From the NCBI GenBank assembly GCA_020025615.1, contig JAHHRT010000014.1:1-22403 (forward strand): DNA of 22,403 nucleotides. Reading direction: 5' to 3'. How positions within the stretch are numbered: position 1 is the stretch's first letter; each line of letters starts with the position of its first letter. The stretch comes from Oscillospiraceae bacterium. GTDB lineage: Bacteria > Bacillota > Clostridia > Oscillospirales > Oscillospiraceae. Positions 21,088-22,403 of this stretch are shown one piece after another. The notes beneath the pieces are model-generated. The model searched no databases. It saw only the letters and a program-made list of their open reading frames with translations, and was not told the origin of the DNA. The position numbers were made by a program, and so were the translations under genes.

Positions 21088-22326
21088 ATGACTGAGAAAA
21101 TAAGCGGCAATACCATGAAGCGGGCAGTGCTCTGGAACATGATCGGCAGCGGGCTCAATGCAGCGGCTACGGTGATCTTAACCATTGTGGCGACCCGGGC
21201 AGCGGGGGTGGAGGCCGGCGGCGTTCTGGGCCTGGCTTTCGGACTGGCCCAGGTGTTCGCGGTGGCAGCCAACTATGAGGTCCGGCCCTATCAGTCTACA
21301 GATTTGGAAGGGCGGTTCCGCTTTTCGGACTACTGCGGCCTGCGGATGCTCACCAGCGGCCTGGTGACGGTGCTCTGTGCGATTTATATTTTCGGGTTTC
21401 GGTATTCCGGGGAAAAGGCCTCTGTGATTTTTGCGGTGTGCCTGTTTAAGGTGCTGGACTGTGTTTCGGACTGCTTTCAGGCCCTGTTTCAGCAGAAGAA
21501 CCACCTGGAATATGCAGGTCAGGCCCTGTCATTGCGAATTTTGGTGGTAAATGCGGCATATATTCTGGTGCTCCTGGTGACGAAAGACCCGGTGGCGGCA
21601 GCCTGGTCCATGCCCCTGGTTTCCGTTCCCTGCATCCTGCTGTTTGATGTGCGGATTGCCAGACGGTTTGCAGACCGGGTGGCCCCGGCCTTCCGCTGGG
21701 AGGCGCACAAGCAGATTCTCCGGGCCTGCTTCCCTTTGTTCGTCAGTGTGTTTATCAATATGTATAATCTGAACGCCACCAAGCTGGTGGTGGATCGGGT
21801 GATTCCCCACCTCCAGGGCTACTGGACCCCGCTGTATATGCCCGCTTCGGTAATCAACCTGTTCAGCCTCTTTGCTTTCCAGCCCATGATCACCACCATG
21901 CGGGCCCAGTGGAGCGACGAACGGTATCCCGCCTTTTTAAGAAGCCTGGCGATGATGATGGGATGGGTTGCACTGGTGACTGCGGCGGCCTTGGGCGGCG
22001 GTTATCTCCTGGGAATCCCGGTGCTCCAGATGCTGTATGGCCTGGATCTTGGTGCATATCGGAATGTGCTGATGGTCGTGATCCTGGGCGGCGGCTTCAA
22101 CGCCCTGGCGATTGTGCTGTATTACATCATCACGGTGATGCGCAGTCAGCGCTTCCTGGTGGTGGGCGACGGTATCACCTTCCTGGCAACGCTTTTGCTG
22201 CTGCCGCCTATGGTGGAGCGGGGCGGGCTGCTGGGCGCAGCCATGGCCTATCTGACTGCCATGGTGATCCGAACCGGCTGCTTTGCGGTGATTGCCCTGT
22301 GGGGTTATCGCAAGAGAGACAAGTAA
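21088..22326 (+). CDS. Polysaccharide flippase-like membrane protein (Wzx/MOP superfamily)
   Basis: This 412-residue protein has about twelve hydrophobic helices and the general look of Wzx/PST transporters. Its basic N-terminus with NTMKRAVLWNMIGSGLNAAA opens the first helix, and the layout is two blocks of six helices. It would flip a lipid-linked oligosaccharide made with the help of the upstream glycosyltransferase. ATG 21088 is chosen over the longer frame from 21052 because AGGAGG (21072-21077) lies 10 nt before it. It is the last gene of the plus-strand group, ended by a strong hairpin. The superfamily call is good; the substrate is unknown. The 90 bp before it hold no gene. Confidence 0.87.
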   Translation: MTEKISGNTMKRAVLWNMIGSGLNAAATVILTIVATRAAGVEAGGVLGLAFGLAQVFAVAANYEVRPYQSTDLEGRFRFSDYCGLRMLTSGLVTVLCAIYIFGFRYSGEKASVIFAVCLFKVLDCVSDCFQALFQQKNHLEYAGQALSLRILVVNAAYILVLLVTKDPVAAAWSMPLVSVPCILLFDVRIARRFADRVAPAFRWEAHKQILRACFPLFVSVFINMYNLNATKLVVDRVIPHLQGYWTPLYMPASVINLFSLFAFQPMITTMRAQWSDERYPAFLRSLAMMMGWVALVTAAALGGGYLLGIPVLQMLYGLDLGAYRNVLMVVILGGGFNALAIVLYYIITVMRSQRFLVVGDGITFLATLLLLPPMVERGGLLGAAMAYLTAMVIRTGCFAVIALWGYRKRDK

Positions 22327-22330
22327 TGAC

Positions 22331-22366
22331 AAATGCCCCCGCGGATAGAACTCCGCGGGGGCATTT
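22331..22366. terminator. Strong hairpin terminator after the flippase gene
   Basis: AAATGCCCCCGCGGA (22331-22345) pairs perfectly over 15 bp with TCCGCGGGGGCATTT (22352-22366) around TAGAAC. T and A runs at the ends are short, so it may serve convergent transcripts from both sides. Confidence 0.8.
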
Positions 22367-22378
22367 ATACGTTAGCGG

Positions 22379-22403
22379 TTATTTGGCAGCAGTCTCTGTT
22401 TCT
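22379..22403 (-). CDS. Possible C-terminus of a gene running in from the right
   Basis: On the minus strand the last 25 bases read ETETAAK followed by a TAA stop (22381-22379), 12 bp beyond the terminator hairpin. Position and composition fit a gene tail, but seven codons cannot prove it. Confidence 0.3.

Overview
The window looks like a chromosomal segment of a gut-type Firmicute of class Clostridia, probably near the Oscillospiraceae/Ruminococcaceae. This is inferred from strong AGGAGG-type ribosome sites, sigma-A type promoters with 17-bp spacers, a Gram-positive lipoprotein, NrdR, RpiR, DUF624 and SdpI-like families, and a moderately GC-rich composition. No phage, insertion sequence, CRISPR array, tRNA or rRNA was recognised.

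Layout. The left edge (1-180) carries a 66-bp tandem repeat ending beside a small membrane protein gene. A divergent promoter pair then leads to nrdR and an overlapping SdpI-like gene, which face a membrane-anchored XRE regulator across a shared terminator. From 2288 to 12013 lies a sialic acid utilisation locus. On the minus strand are N-acylglucosamine 2-epimerase, an RpiR regulator, a YdcF/DUF218 protein, a lipoprotein substrate-binding protein, two ABC permeases and N-acetylneuraminate lyase. On the plus strand are an SGNH/GDSL esterase and a DUF624 protein. A YhcH/NanQ-type anomerase gene on the minus strand faces them.

The inferred pathway is: binding protein plus permeases import sialic acid, with the ATPase encoded elsewhere; the esterase removes O-acetyl groups; the YhcH protein equilibrates anomers; the lyase splits Neu5Ac into ManNAc and pyruvate; and the 2-epimerase converts free ManNAc to GlcNAc. 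No ManNAc kinase, ManNAc-6-P epimerase or sialidase is present in the window. The binding-protein and epimerase promoters share a geometry: an inverted repeat centred near -50 and a 15-bp palindrome just downstream of the start. An intrinsic terminator separates the binding-protein gene from the permeases.

From 12279 comes an unrecognised 74-aa protein, then a gene-free stretch bracketed by two terminators with an identical 25-nt core. Next is a tightly overlapping minus-strand pair: an MMPL/RND-type transporter with a bactofilin-like C-terminal tail, and a secreted, membrane-anchored GLUG-repeat protein whose repeat domain is interrupted by a helical segment. This pair is the best candidate for an undescribed envelope system.

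The right end holds a plus-strand three-gene group (DUF2142 membrane protein, GT4 glycosyltransferase, Wzx-like flippase) behind a strong promoter and ended by a 15-bp-stem hairpin. It is probably a small cell-surface glycan module. The last bases may hold the C-terminus of another minus-strand gene.
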